From: Ornithinimicrobium avium
GTDB taxonomy: Bacteria > Actinomycetota > Actinomycetes > Actinomycetales > Dermatophilaceae
Assembly (NCBI RefSeq): GCF_003351765.1
Contig: NZ_CP031229.1
Coordinates: 2,046,001-2,110,000 of the forward strand
Direction: 5' to 3'
DNA length: 64,000 nucleotides
Below the pieces are notes generated by a model. It ran no database searches and was not told where the DNA came from. It saw nothing but the letters and a program-made list of their open reading frames with translations. The translations under genes were made by a program, and so were the position numbers. This document shows, one piece after another, positions 26,958-35,927 of this stretch (positions are counted from its first letter, which is position 1; each line of letters starts with the position of its first letter).

Positions 26958-27767
26958 ATGAGCCTGACCGTCGCCGTCGCCCAGTACTCCCCGACCCAGG
27001 ACACCGCGGAGAACCTCGCCACGATCGAGTCCCTCCTGCGCCGGGCCGCCGAGCGCGGCGCACGACTGGTCGTGCTCCCCGAGTATGCGGTGTTCACCGT
27101 CCCCGACATGGGCGAGCGTCTGGTGCAGACCGCCGAGCCGCTCGACGGGCCGACCGTCACCCGCCTGCGCGAGATCGTCGCCGCGCTCGACCTCGCCGTC
27201 GTGGTGGGGGTGAACGAGGAGGCGGGCGAGAACCGCATCCACAACACCCTGCTGGGTCTGCGCGGGGGCGAGGTCGTGGCGACCTACCGCAAGGTGCACC
27301 TCTACGACGCCTTCGGCTACACCGAGTCCGACCGGGTGGTCCCCGGGACGCCCGGCGTGCCGGAACTGCTCGAGGTCGACGGCTTCCGGGTCGGCATGCA
27401 GACCTGCTACGACCTGCGCTTCCCCGAGTCCTCGCGGGTGCTGGTCGACGCCGGCGCGGACGTCCTCGCGGTGCCGGCGCAGTGGGTGCCGGGCCCCCTG
27501 AAGGAGGACCACTGGACCACGCTCGTGCGGGCGCGGGCGGTCGAGAACACCGCCTACGTGATGGCCGCCGGGCAGACCCCGCGCACCGGTATCGGCGGCA
27601 GCGCGGTGGTCGACCCGGCGGGAGTCACGCTCGCCGGGGTCGGCGAGGTGCCCGGGATCGGCGTGGCAGTCCTTGATCGGGACCGGCTCACCCAGGTGCG
27701 GTCGGTCAACCCGGCGCTGGCGCGGCGGCGCTACCGGGTGGTTCCGGATGAGGACGCCACCCGGTAG
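26958..27767 (+). CDS. Carbon-nitrogen hydrolase (nitrilase superfamily amidase)
   Basis: This 269-residue cytosolic amidase has the full Glu-Lys-Cys triad: Glu near 41 in VVLPEYAVF, Lys near 112 in TYRKVHLYD, Cys near 150 in MQTCYDLRFPE. The RFPE and AQWVPGPLKEDHW segments resemble the Nit/deaminated-glutathione-amidase group, which cleans up or recycles damaged or minor amides. ATG 26958 gives the standard N-terminus (SLTVAVAQYSPTQD). No ribosome-binding site is clear. It ends 62 bases before the symporter gene on the same strand. Confidence 0.92.
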   Translation: MSLTVAVAQYSPTQDTAENLATIESLLRRAAERGARLVVLPEYAVFTVPDMGERLVQTAEPLDGPTVTRLREIVAALDLAVVVGVNEEAGENRIHNTLLGLRGGEVVATYRKVHLYDAFGYTESDRVVPGTPGVPELLEVDGFRVGMQTCYDLRFPESSRVLVDAGADVLAVPAQWVPGPLKEDHWTTLVRARAVENTAYVMAAGQTPRTGIGGSAVVDPAGVTLAGVGEVPGIGVAVLDRDRLTQVRSVNPALARRRYRVVPDEDATR

Positions 27768-27829
27768 CCTGTCCCGCAGTCGCGGGGTCACGGACGACCC
27801 TGCCGCACCGTCGGAAGGAACCGATCGAC

Positions 27830-29320
27830 ATGAACTGGGACGCCGTCACGGAGGTCCTCAACGAGATCTCCGGAGTCATCTGGGGACCGTTCCTGCTCAT
27901 CCCGCTGCTCGTCGGCACCGGTCTCTACCTGACCATCCGGCTGGGCGGGCTGCAGTTCCTCAAGCTGGGAGCCGCCTTCCGGCTGGGCATCCTCAAGCGT
28001 CGCGACGCCGACTCCGAGGGCGACATCAGCCAGTTCCAGGCGCTGACCACCGCGCTGGCGGCCACGGTCGGCACCGGCAACATCGTCGGTGTGGCGACCG
28101 CCATCGGCATCGGTGGACCTGGCGCCCTCTTCTGGATGTGGATCACCGGGCTGGTCGGCATGGCCACGAAGTACACCGAGGCCTTCCTCGCCGTCCGCTT
28201 CCGCGGCACGGACGTGGCGGGCGAGAAGTCCGGCGGCCCGCAGTACTACCTGCAGCGCGGCATCAAGGGGCCGATCGGCAAGGTGCTGGGCATCTCGTTC
28301 GCCATCTTCGCCACCATCGCCGCCTTCGGCATCGGCAACATGACGCAGGGCAACGCGATCGCCTCCAACGTCGAGAGCAGCTGGGGGCTGCCGGTGGCCA
28401 TCACCGGCGTCATCCTGACCGTGATGACTCTGGTCGTCCTGGTCGGCGGGATCAAGTCGATCGGCCGGGTCACCTCCAACCTGGTCCCCATCATGATCGT
28501 CTTCTACATCGCCGCGGCGCTCTACATCCTCATCGCCAACGTCGAGAGCATCCCGGCCGCGATCGGCCTGATCTTCACCGACGCCTTCACCGGCACCTCG
28601 GCGGTCGGCGGCTTCGCCGGCTCGGCCATCATGATCGTGGTCCAGTACGGTGTCGCCCGCGGTCTGTTCTCCAACGAGTCCGGCCTGGGCTCGGCCCCGA
28701 TCGCCGCGGCCGCGGCGCAGACGACGCACCCGGTGCGCCAGGGCCTGGTCTCGATGACCCAGACCTTCATCGACACCCTCGTCGTGGTCACCTTCACCGG
28801 CCTGACGATCATCACCACCGGCGCGTGGAAGGTCGTCGACCCGGAGACCGGCGAGCAGATCTCCGCCGCGCTGATGACCGGCGAGGCCTTCACCCACGGC
28901 CTGCCCGGCGAGTGGGGCCACTGGATCGTGACTCTCGGCCTGGTGCTCTTCGCCTACTCCACGATCCTGGGCTGGAGCTACTACGGCGAGCGCAACATGG
29001 AGCGGCTCTTCGGGCGCCGGACGGTGATGCCCTACCGCATCGTCTTCTCCCTGGTCGTCTTCGCCGGCGCGACGCTGCAGCTGGAGCCCATCTGGACCTT
29101 CTCCGACATCATGAACGGCCTGATGGCGCTGCCGAACCTGGTCGGCCTGCTGGTGCTCTCCGGCCTGGTCGCGCGCGAGACCCGCTGGTACCTCAAGAAC
29201 GACCCGAAGCTGGAGGCCGACAAGGCGCAGGTCGAGGCGTTCATGGCGGGACGCCCGGGCTGGGCGGAGTGGAAGGCCGGCGACGTCGTCGGCTCCAGCC
29301 ACGACTTCGACCGCGGCTAG
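27830..29320 (+). CDS. Alanine/glycine:cation symporter (AgcS family)
   Basis: This 496-residue membrane transporter imports small neutral amino acids with sodium or protons. Signatures: FLLIPLLVGTGLYLTIRLGGLQF near the N-terminus, ALAATVGTGNIVGVATAIGIGGPGALFWMW (about 80-109), GGPQYYLQRGI and ARGLFSNESGLGSAPIAAAAA near 285. About ten helices are present and the length is typical. A ribosome-binding site (ggaagg) lies 10-15 bases before ATG 27830. A very strong hairpin (29333-29378) ends the unit. Confidence 0.95.
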   Translation: MNWDAVTEVLNEISGVIWGPFLLIPLLVGTGLYLTIRLGGLQFLKLGAAFRLGILKRRDADSEGDISQFQALTTALAATVGTGNIVGVATAIGIGGPGALFWMWITGLVGMATKYTEAFLAVRFRGTDVAGEKSGGPQYYLQRGIKGPIGKVLGISFAIFATIAAFGIGNMTQGNAIASNVESSWGLPVAITGVILTVMTLVVLVGGIKSIGRVTSNLVPIMIVFYIAAALYILIANVESIPAAIGLIFTDAFTGTSAVGGFAGSAIMIVVQYGVARGLFSNESGLGSAPIAAAAAQTTHPVRQGLVSMTQTFIDTLVVVTFTGLTIITTGAWKVVDPETGEQISAALMTGEAFTHGLPGEWGHWIVTLGLVLFAYSTILGWSYYGERNMERLFGRRTVMPYRIVFSLVVFAGATLQLEPIWTFSDIMNGLMALPNLVGLLVLSGLVARETRWYLKNDPKLEADKAQVEAFMAGRPGWAEWKAGDVVGSSHDFDRG

Positions 29321-29332
29321 CCCTCACCGGCT

Positions 29333-29378
29333 GACGACGATGCGCACCCGTGCCCCGGCACGGGTGCGCATCGTCGTC
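29333..29378. terminator. Perfect 22-bp hairpin, bidirectional terminator
   Basis: The arms at 29333-29354 and 29357-29378 are perfectly complementary over 22 bases, with only two bases between them. The hairpin lies 12 bases after the symporter stop and 8 bases before the stop of the convergent CopD-CtaG gene, so it can serve both. Confidence 0.88.
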
Positions 29379-29386
29379 CCGAGGGC

Positions 29387-31384
29387 CTAGCGGGTCCGGC
29401 CGGCCGTCCGGTCCTGCTTGGCGAGCTGCGCCAACCGTGCGTTGTATGCGGTGAGCTCCGCGTCGTGGTCCCGCTCCGCCTGCCGGTCCGAGCGGGCCGC
29501 GTCGCGCTCGTCGCGGCGCATCCAGTCCACCGCGACCATGAGCATCAGCAGGAGCGTGGGCAGCTCGCCCAGGCCCCAGGCGATGCCGCCGCCGAGCTGC
29601 TGGTCGGCCAGCAGGTCCTGCACCCAGGGCACGTCGATGGTCTTGAAGAACTCCGGCGCCAGCAGCCAGCCGCCCTGGAAGATCGACAGCCCGAAGAAGG
29701 CGTGCGAGGCGAGCGTGACGAGCAGCACGATCATCCGCAGCGGGGCCGGCCACTTCGCCGGGCCGGGGTCGGTGCCGACGAGGGCCCAGACGAAGGCGTA
29801 GCCGACCAGCGTGAAGTGCACGATCATGAAGACGTGCCCGGCGTGGGTGCTCAGCGCCCAGCCCAGGATGCCGCTCCAGTAGAAGCCGACCAGGCTGCCG
29901 AAGAAGAGCATCCCGGCGACGACCGGGTTGACCACGAAGGAGGCCCACCGCGAGTGGACCGCGGAGAGCAGCAGCTCGCGCGGGCCGAGCGTCCCGTCGC
30001 GCCGGGAGGGCAGCGCGCGCATCGCCAGGGTGATGGCGTTGGCCGGCACGAGCAGGATCGGCACCCCCATCATCAGCGCCATGTGCGAGACCATGTGCAC
30101 CGAGAACATCACCCGGCCGTAGACCCCCGGCCCGCCGCTGGTGACGTAGACGAAGGCCGCCCAGCCCAGCGTCCACAGCAGCAGCTTGTGCAGCGGCCAA
30201 CGGTCGCCGCGCCGGCGCAGGCGCACCACCGCCGCCGCGTAGAGTCCCACGGCGACGACAGCGGCGAGGACGAAGAGCCAGTCCGGGCGCCAGGTCGTGA
30301 ACATCCGGGCCCAGCTCCACGGCTCGGGCATCGGGTGCATGGTGAGCGAGATGACCGGGGTCACGTCGACGGCGACCGGCTCGGGCGTCGGGGTGCGGCC
30401 GAGCACCACCCCCAGGCCGACGGCGGCGCCCATCAGGACCAGCTCGCCGAGGGCCAGCCGCGCGAAGCGTGGCGGGGAGTCGACGCCCCGGGCCACGACC
30501 CGGCGGCGCTGCAGCCAGCCGGCGCCGCCGAGCACGAGCAGCAGGGTGACCTTGGCGACCACGACCGCGCCGTAGGGGGTGAACAGGTTGGCCGGGGTGC
30601 CCACGGAGACCGTGGCGAACAGGATCCCCGAGACCGCGACGGCGCCGAAGCACCAGGCCGCCAGCGTCGAGAACCGGGCGACGGTGTCGGGCAGGGCCGG
30701 GCCGAGGACCGGCAGCAGCACCGCGATCGCCAGCAGCCCGCCGACCCACAGCGTGATCCCGACCAGGTGCAGGGCCAGGGCGTTGACGGCCGTCTCGTGC
30801 CCCAGGGTCGAGCTCGCGTGACCGGTGAACGCTAGCGGCAGCAGGGCGCTCAGACCCACGGCGAGGGCCCAGGTCAGGGTGGCGCGGCTGCTCGCGTAGG
30901 CGCACAACGCCACCAGCGCCGCGACGATCACCGCCTCGACGAGCAGGAGCCGCAGCACCTCCAGGGCCCAGACGTTGCCGATGAGGTCCTCGAGGAAGCC
31001 CGGCGCGGACGGCGGGGTGCCGGCCAGCTCGGCGTAGGTCAGGTAGAGCATGACGAGCACGGACAGCATCCAGACCACGCCGCCGGCGAAGGCGCCCTGC
31101 GCCGCGGTCGTCCGCCGGAAGCCCTTCCCGTCGGTGGACTCGCGGGCCAGGAGACCACCGACGAGCAGCAGCCCGAGGGTGAGCGAGGCGGCGAGGTCGT
31201 GCAGGATCCGCACCAGCGGCTGCCCCCACCGCACGACGGCCCCGGCGTCGCCGAGGACGAGGGGCGTGGTGGCGCCCGACGCGGCCGCGACCGGGACCGC
31301 CACCAGCACCGCGACCGCCAGCACCACCGTCGCGAGCAGCCAGCGGGGCGCGGTGGAGGTCAGCGGGCTCGACATGGGGCCCAT
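29387..31384 (-). CDS. CopD-CtaG fusion: copper transport and cytochrome c oxidase assembly protein
   Basis: This polytopic membrane protein of about 665 residues joins two domains. The N-terminal half resembles CopD (helices with LHDLAASLTLGLLLVGGLLA, the GHASSTLGHETAVNALALHLVGITLWVGGLL region, and GAVVVAKVTLLLVLG). The C-terminal half is a Caa3_CtaG domain (HPMPEPWSWARMF, MFSVHMVSHMALMMGVPILL, GWALSTHAGHVFMIVHF, LLADQQLGGGIAWGLGELPTLLLM). Membrane His and Met residues would handle copper for cytochrome oxidase. This fusion is common in actinobacteria. ATG 31384 or 31375 may start the protein; neither has a clear ribosome-binding site. A 187-base region separates it from the divergent lipoprotein gene. 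Confidence 0.92.
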   Translation of the reverse strand: MGPMSSPLTSTAPRWLLATVVLAVAVLVAVPVAAASGATTPLVLGDAGAVVRWGQPLVRILHDLAASLTLGLLLVGGLLARESTDGKGFRRTTAAQGAFAGGVVWMLSVLVMLYLTYAELAGTPPSAPGFLEDLIGNVWALEVLRLLLVEAVIVAALVALCAYASSRATLTWALAVGLSALLPLAFTGHASSTLGHETAVNALALHLVGITLWVGGLLAIAVLLPVLGPALPDTVARFSTLAAWCFGAVAVSGILFATVSVGTPANLFTPYGAVVVAKVTLLLVLGGAGWLQRRRVVARGVDSPPRFARLALGELVLMGAAVGLGVVLGRTPTPEPVAVDVTPVISLTMHPMPEPWSWARMFTTWRPDWLFVLAAVVAVGLYAAAVVRLRRRGDRWPLHKLLLWTLGWAAFVYVTSGGPGVYGRVMFSVHMVSHMALMMGVPILLVPANAITLAMRALPSRRDGTLGPRELLLSAVHSRWASFVVNPVVAGMLFFGSLVGFYWSGILGWALSTHAGHVFMIVHFTLVGYAFVWALVGTDPGPAKWPAPLRMIVLLVTLASHAFFGLSIFQGGWLLAPEFFKTIDVPWVQDLLADQQLGGGIAWGLGELPTLLLMLMVAVDWMRRDERDAARSDRQAERDHDAELTAYNARLAQLAKQDRTAGRTR

Positions 31385-31571
31385 GCTAGGTCGCGATCCT
31401 GAGGCCACCCCGCCGTGCGCCTGCCAGGACCACCCGTCACAATGGATGGTTGCAGACGACAAGGACGACGCCTCGGCTCCAGCGTCATCCGGACGTCTCC
31501 GCCGTGCGCGCCGACCCTCGCCTGCGACGCAAGGACGAGACGAGCGAACACAGACGAAGACGGAGACACAC

Positions 31572-32093
31572 ATGCGACGCACCACCCTGACCGCCGCCCT
31601 CGGCATGGCCCTGGTCCTGGCCGGCTGCTCCTCCGACGGCAGCGGCGACGGGAGCACCACCGACAGCACCACCAGTGCCAGCACCGACGCCAGCGCGAGC
31701 AGCGCGGCGACCGAGGCCGGGGCGGAGACCACCGGGGCAGCCGCCGCGATGGAGGACCCGGTCTGCGCCGGCTTCTTCCAGACCGGCGCGGTGACCCTGG
31801 CCGACCGGGCCACCAAGGACCGTGACCTCCTCGCCTCCGGCGACACCCTCGACCCCGCCTCCTGGGGCGAGATCAGCCTGCTCAACCAGCGCATCACGCA
31901 GCTGGGCGCGCAGGCGGAGGGCGACCAGGCCGACCTCCTGGAGCGCATCAACGCCCCCTTCGTCGAGGCGACCGACGCGGTCCTCTCCGACGAGGACCAG
32001 AGCCCGACCGACGAGGAGATCACCGTCCCCGAGATCGACGTGGCCGACTCCGGTGCGGCCCAGGACGAGCTCGAGACCGCCTGCGCCGGCTGA
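31572..32093 (+). CDS. Small secreted lipoprotein of unknown function
   Basis: This is a 173-residue predicted lipoprotein. The signal peptide (RRTTLTAALGMALVLAGCSS) has a lipobox with Cys at about 19. A low-complexity Ser/Thr/Asp/Ala linker of about 45 residues follows, then a helical domain of about 110 residues. That domain has two cysteines far apart (PVCAGFF and ETACAG) that could form a disulfide. It is acidic and has no motif I recognise. It is transcribed alone: a 187-base intergenic region precedes it and a 17-bp hairpin follows. The intergenic region shows no convincing promoter to the eye. Confidence 0.85.
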   Translation: MRRTTLTAALGMALVLAGCSSDGSGDGSTTDSTTSASTDASASSAATEAGAETTGAAAAMEDPVCAGFFQTGAVTLADRATKDRDLLASGDTLDPASWGEISLLNQRITQLGAQAEGDQADLLERINAPFVEATDAVLSDEDQSPTDEEITVPEIDVADSGAAQDELETACAG

Positions 32094-32107
32094 GCGGCCC
32101 GACCACC

Positions 32108-32146
32108 GCCGACGCCGCCCGGGCCCCACGCCCGGGCGGCGTCGGC
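32108..32146 (+). terminator. Perfect 17-bp hairpin after the lipoprotein gene
   Basis: Arms at 32108-32124 and 32130-32146 are perfectly complementary with a five-base loop (cccac). The hairpin ends one base before a TACCCT -10-like box, so terminator and next promoter are back to back. Confidence 0.85.
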
Positions 32147-32147
32147 A

Positions 32148-32153
32148 TACCCT
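32148..32153 (+). promoter_or_regulatory. -10 box of a probable leaderless promoter
   Basis: TACCCT fits the actinobacterial TANNNT -10 consensus and is six bases upstream of ATG 32160. This places the transcription start at or next to the start codon. The region between the preceding terminator stem and the ATG is too short for a 5' leader. Confidence 0.6.
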
Positions 32154-32159
32154 GTCCTC

Positions 32160-33092
32160 ATGCCTGTCCACCCCGCCGCGCCCGCCGACCTCACCGAGCT
32201 GGTGGCCGCCTACCGCCAGACCCTGACCTCGTTCGCCGACGTGGCCGACGGCCTGCGCGAGGAGGACTGGAGCACCCCCGTGCTCCCCGGCTGGACCGCC
32301 CGCGAGGTGCTGGCCCACGTGGTGCACGTGGAGGACTACCTCTCCGGGTCCGAGCACCCCGTCCAGGGCTGGACCCAGGAGGCCGAGGAGGGGGCGAAGG
32401 TCGCCGTGGACCACCCCGAGCACGTGCGCAACTCCTTCGGCGTGTGGATCGAGGAGGGGGTCCTCGCCCGCGCCGACCGCTCCCCCGCAGACCTGGTCGA
32501 GGAGCTGCGCGGGCTGCTGGAGGTGCGCTCGGCCGGCATGTACGACGCCGACCTCGAGCTGGACACCCCGGTCCGCTCGGTGCGCGGCCGGCAGTCCACC
32601 TTCGAGGCGCTGACCCGGATGCGGATCATCGACGTCTGGGTGCACGAGCAGGACCTGCGCGGCGTCGTCGACCGGCCCGGGTCGCTGGACTCCCCGGGTG
32701 CGAGCCAGCTGCTGGAGACCCTGCTCGGGGAGCTGCCGCGCATCGTGCTGGAGCGGCTGGCGCCCGAGCCGGGCACGGTCCTCATCCTGGAGAGCACCGG
32801 CCCGGTCACCGCCCGCGGCGGCGTGCGGATCGGCCTGGACGCCGACGACCGGCTGGTCGCCCACGAGCTCTTCACCGGGCACGCCGGCGACGCGGCCGAG
32901 GGTGAGGACGCCCCGAACGGCGCTCCCCAGCAGGCCGAGCCGGAGGAGCAGGCCACGACGGTGGCGCTGTCCACCTTCTTCCTGGGCCGCCGGGCCGCCG
33001 GGCGCGTGCCGACGCAGGAGACGGCATACCAGGTGGTCGGTGACGAGGACCTGGCCCGGCGGCTGCTCGACGCGCTGGTCATCACCCCCTAG
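32160..33092 (+). CDS. Maleylpyruvate isomerase-family mycothiol-dependent enzyme
   Basis: This 310-residue cytosolic protein has an N-terminal DinB-like four-helix metal-binding domain (MDMPI_N). The motifs LPGWTAREVLAHVVHVEDYLSG and MRIIDVWVHEQDLR supply the conserved histidines. A C-terminal MDMPI_C-like domain follows. Relatives use mycothiol, the actinobacterial thiol, for isomerisation or detoxification. The start codon lacks a ribosome-binding site and follows TACCCT by six bases, so the message is probably leaderless. The patatin gene follows after ten bases and may be co-expressed. Confidence 0.88.
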   Translation: MPVHPAAPADLTELVAAYRQTLTSFADVADGLREEDWSTPVLPGWTAREVLAHVVHVEDYLSGSEHPVQGWTQEAEEGAKVAVDHPEHVRNSFGVWIEEGVLARADRSPADLVEELRGLLEVRSAGMYDADLELDTPVRSVRGRQSTFEALTRMRIIDVWVHEQDLRGVVDRPGSLDSPGASQLLETLLGELPRIVLERLAPEPGTVLILESTGPVTARGGVRIGLDADDRLVAHELFTGHAGDAAEGEDAPNGAPQQAEPEEQATTVALSTFFLGRRAAGRVPTQETAYQVVGDEDLARRLLDALVITP

Positions 33093-33102
33093 GAGGACTG
33101 CC

Positions 33103-34005
33103 GTGGCACACCGCGAGCGCACGGACCGGGCGCCCCAGGCGAAGATGGGCCTGGTGCTGGGCGGCGGGGGCGCGCGCGGGCTGTGCCACATCGGCGTGCT
33201 GCGCGTGCTGGAGGAGCTCGACATCCACCCCGACGTCGTCTCGGGGACGAGCATGGGCGGGCTGGTGGGGGCGTTCGTCGCCGCGGGCTACGACGCCGCC
33301 GAGCTGGAGGAGATCGCCACCGACCTGCGCTGGCGCTCGATGATCAGCTGGAGCCCGCTGTCCGGACGGCTGCTGAGCACCCGCGCGTTCATGCACTGGC
33401 TGGAGGGCCTGCTGCCGCCGACCTTCGAGGAGCTCGAGCTGCCGCTCGTCCTCACCGCGACGAACCTGACCGACGGGCGGATCTTCTACGCGCGCAGCGG
33501 CGACCTCTACCGGGCCCTGCGCGCCACCACCGCCTATCCCGGCGCCATCGAGCCGGTGCGCGTCGGTGAGGACCTGATGGTCGACGGGGGACTGCTCAAC
33601 CAGATCCCGGTGGACGGCGCGCTGCTGCACGGCGTGCGCCGGGTGCTGGCCGTCAACGCCACGCCGCTGACCGAGCTCGACGGCTCCGAGGACGGCGGCC
33701 GGCTGCGGATCTCGGCGCTGGAGTCCTTCCGCGAGGTCATGCGGGCGGTGGACGTCATGCAGGCGCAGCTGACGATGTCGCGGCTCTCGTTCTACCCGCC
33801 CGACCTGCTGCTCGACCCGCAGATCGAGGGGATGGAGATCACCGACTTCCACCGGGCGCGCCACGCCATCGCCGCGGGCGCCCGCGCCGCGCTGGACCGG
33901 CGCGAGGAGCTGGCGCGCATCTTCGGGCGAGGGGCCGTCGAGGAGGTCAGCGACGCGACGGAGCCGGTGCCGCCCGACGCCCGTGAAACCACAGCGCCGC
34001 GGTGA
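33103..34005 (+). CDS. Patatin-like phospholipase
   Basis: This 300-residue lipid acyl hydrolase has the Ser-Asp dyad of the patatin family. The oxyanion loop is GLVLGGGGARGLCHIGVLRVL near residue 20, the nucleophile Ser is in GTSMGGL (about 48), and the Asp is in MVDGGLLNQ (about 163). The RssA-like length and the absence of a signal peptide suggest a cytosolic or membrane-associated enzyme. GTG 33103 is chosen because AGGAGG overlaps the preceding stop codon eight bases upstream. Its 3' end overlaps the convergent membrane-protein gene by 59 bases. Confidence 0.9.
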   Translation: MAHRERTDRAPQAKMGLVLGGGGARGLCHIGVLRVLEELDIHPDVVSGTSMGGLVGAFVAAGYDAAELEEIATDLRWRSMISWSPLSGRLLSTRAFMHWLEGLLPPTFEELELPLVLTATNLTDGRIFYARSGDLYRALRATTAYPGAIEPVRVGEDLMVDGGLLNQIPVDGALLHGVRRVLAVNATPLTELDGSEDGGRLRISALESFREVMRAVDVMQAQLTMSRLSFYPPDLLLDPQIEGMEITDFHRARHAIAAGARAALDRREELARIFGRGAVEEVSDATEPVPPDARETTAPR

Positions 34006-34363
34006 AGGTCCCGACGATCACCAGCGCCGTGCCGGCCACCCACAGCGCCGGCACCCAGCCGGTCGCCAGCTCCAGCACCACCCCGAGCGCGGCCAGCGCC
34101 AGCGCCACCTGACCGGCCAGCCGCGTCGCCCTGAACTGCGCCAGCCGCTCGGCCCGGTCCGCCTCCGAGCCGGTGAGCAGCCGAGCCGCCGGCGTCAGCC
34201 GCCGGGTCACGGAGTGCAGCACCCCGTAGCCCAGGAAGAACGCCGCACCCACCAGACCCACCTTGAGGTTTCCGCGCGACGCGCCGGCGATGAGGATCGC
34301 CGCCGCCCCGGCCGTGCACAGCAGCGTGAACAGGCGGTCCTTGAGACGGGGGCGGGAGGCCAT
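33947..34363 (-). CDS. Small four-helix membrane protein, unknown function
   Basis: This 138-residue protein has about four hydrophobic helices: LFTLLCTAGAAAILIAG, VGLVGAAFFLGYGVLHS, AGQVALALAALGVVLELATG and ALWVAGTALVIVGTFTAALWF. A basic loop (EADRAERLAQFRATRLAG) separates pairs one and two. I do not recognise the family. ATG 34363 lies seven bases after a TACCCT box on the minus strand, suggesting a leaderless mRNA. The last 59 bases are antisense to the end of the patatin gene. Confidence 0.75.
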   Translation of the reverse strand: MASRPRLKDRLFTLLCTAGAAAILIAGASRGNLKVGLVGAAFFLGYGVLHSVTRRLTPAARLLTGSEADRAERLAQFRATRLAGQVALALAALGVVLELATGWVPALWVAGTALVIVGTFTAALWFHGRRAAPAPSRR

Positions 34364-34406
34364 GGGCGCAAGGGTATGCGGTGGCGCCGCCGTCCGACGA
34401 CGTGCG

Positions 34407-35864
34407 TCAGGCCCAGACGAGCGCCCTGGCCGGGTCCTCCATCAGCGCGGCCAGGTCGGCCAGGAACCTCGAGCCGAGCTCGCCGTCGACGAGCCGGTGG
34501 TCGAAGGCCACCGCCAGCTGCGTCACCCAGCGCGGCTCGATGCGCTCCTCGGCGCCCTCGCCCACGACCCACGGCATCCGCCGCACCGCGCCGAAGGCCA
34601 CGATCGCCGACTCGCCGGGGTTGATGATCGGGGTGCCGGTGTCGACCCCGAAGACGCCCACGTTGGTGATCGTGATGGTGCCGCCGGACTGGTCGGCGGG
34701 CTGGGTCCGGCCGGACTTGGCCGTGGCCACCAGGTCCGCCATCGCCTCGGCCAGCTGGCGCAGGTCCATCAGGTCGGCGTCCTTGATGTTGGGCACGATC
34801 AGCCCGCGCGGGGTGGCCGCGGCGATCCCGAGGTTGACGTAGTTGCGCCGCACGATCTGCTGCGCCTCCTCGTCCCACGCCGCGTTGATGCCGGGGTTGC
34901 GGCGCACCGCGATGGTCATCGCCCTGGCCAGGATCAGCAGCGGGTTGATCCGCAGCTCGCGCAGGTCGCGGTCCTTCCTGAGCCGCTCGACCAGCTCCAT
35001 CGTGCGGGTCACGTCGACGGTGATGAACTCCGTCACGTGCGGCGCGGAGAACTTCGAGGCGACCATGGCCTGCGCCATCATCTTGGTGACGCCCTTGATG
35101 TCGATCCGCTCCTCGCGGGGACCCGAGCGGTCCAGGACAGGACGCTGGTATGCCGTCGCACCCGTCGCCGGGGCCGCTGCCACCGGGGCAGGGGTCGGCC
35201 GGTCCGTCGGCTGCGCGGTCGGCTGCTGTCTCGGTGCTGCCGGCGCGGCGGCCGCACCGCTCTGCAGGAAGGCGTCCACGTCGGACCTCGTGACGACGCC
35301 GTCCTCGCGGCTCGGCGTCACCGCGGTGAGGTCGACGCCCTTGTCCCTGGCGTACTTGCGCACGGGCGGCGCGGCCTTGGCGCGGCGCGGGGCACCGACC
35401 TGGTCGGCCTCCTCCGCGGCGGCCTCGGTCCCCCGCCGCCGGCGGCGGGAGGTCGCGGTCTCGATCGCGCCGTAGCCGACGAGCACCGCCTCGCGCTCCG
35501 GCTTGGCCGGCGCCTCGGGGACCAGGTCGGCGCCGGCGGCCTGCGCCTCGGCCCCGGTGGGGGCCGCGGCGTCGACGTCGGCACCGGAGTCCGCACCGTC
35601 CCGACCGGCACCGTCCCGACCGGCACCGTCGCCGTTGTCGATGACGACGATCGGGGTGCCGACCTCGACCTCGTCGCCCTCCTGCGCCAGGATCGCCGTC
35701 ACCTCGCCCGCCCACGGGATCGGCAGCTCGACGAGGGACTTGGCGGTCTCGACCTCCACGACGATGTCGTTGATCTTGACCGTGTCGCCGACAGCGACCT
35801 TCCACTGGATGATGGTGGCCTCGACGAGGCCCTCACCGGGGTCGGGGAGCTTGAACTGCGGCAT
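34407..35864 (-). CDS. bkdC: Dihydrolipoamide acyltransferase (E2) of 2-oxoacid dehydrogenase complex
   Basis: This 485-residue E2 core subunit transfers the acyl group from E1-bound TPP to CoA through a lipoyl arm. The lipoyl domain covers residues 1-75 (lipoyl Lys near 41 in VETAKSLVELP). An acidic/alanine linker holds about 2.5 copies of a 15-bp repeat (35593-35630, the DGAGR motif). A peripheral-subunit-binding domain lies near 165-200 (VRKYARDKGVDLTAV), and the catalytic domain ends with FDHRLVDGELG (His and Asp near 454). A good ribosome-binding site (GAAGGAG) precedes ATG 35864. It follows E1 beta in the operon. E3 is not encoded here. Branched-chain 2-oxoacids are the likely substrate, as for the similar M. 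tuberculosis operon. Confidence 0.93.
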   Translation of the reverse strand: MPQFKLPDPGEGLVEATIIQWKVAVGDTVKINDIVVEVETAKSLVELPIPWAGEVTAILAQEGDEVEVGTPIVVIDNGDGAGRDGAGRDGADSGADVDAAAPTGAEAQAAGADLVPEAPAKPEREAVLVGYGAIETATSRRRRRGTEAAAEEADQVGAPRRAKAAPPVRKYARDKGVDLTAVTPSREDGVVTRSDVDAFLQSGAAAAPAAPRQQPTAQPTDRPTPAPVAAAPATGATAYQRPVLDRSGPREERIDIKGVTKMMAQAMVASKFSAPHVTEFITVDVTRTMELVERLRKDRDLRELRINPLLILARAMTIAVRRNPGINAAWDEEAQQIVRRNYVNLGIAAATPRGLIVPNIKDADLMDLRQLAEAMADLVATAKSGRTQPADQSGGTITITNVGVFGVDTGTPIINPGESAIVAFGAVRRMPWVVGEGAEERIEPRWVTQLAVAFDHRLVDGELGSRFLADLAALMEDPARALVWA

Positions 35865-35927
35865 GGAGGACTCCTTCGGGCGGCGGCGACGGTCAGCGGC
35901 GGCGACGTGGGCCGCGGGGTCGGTGGG

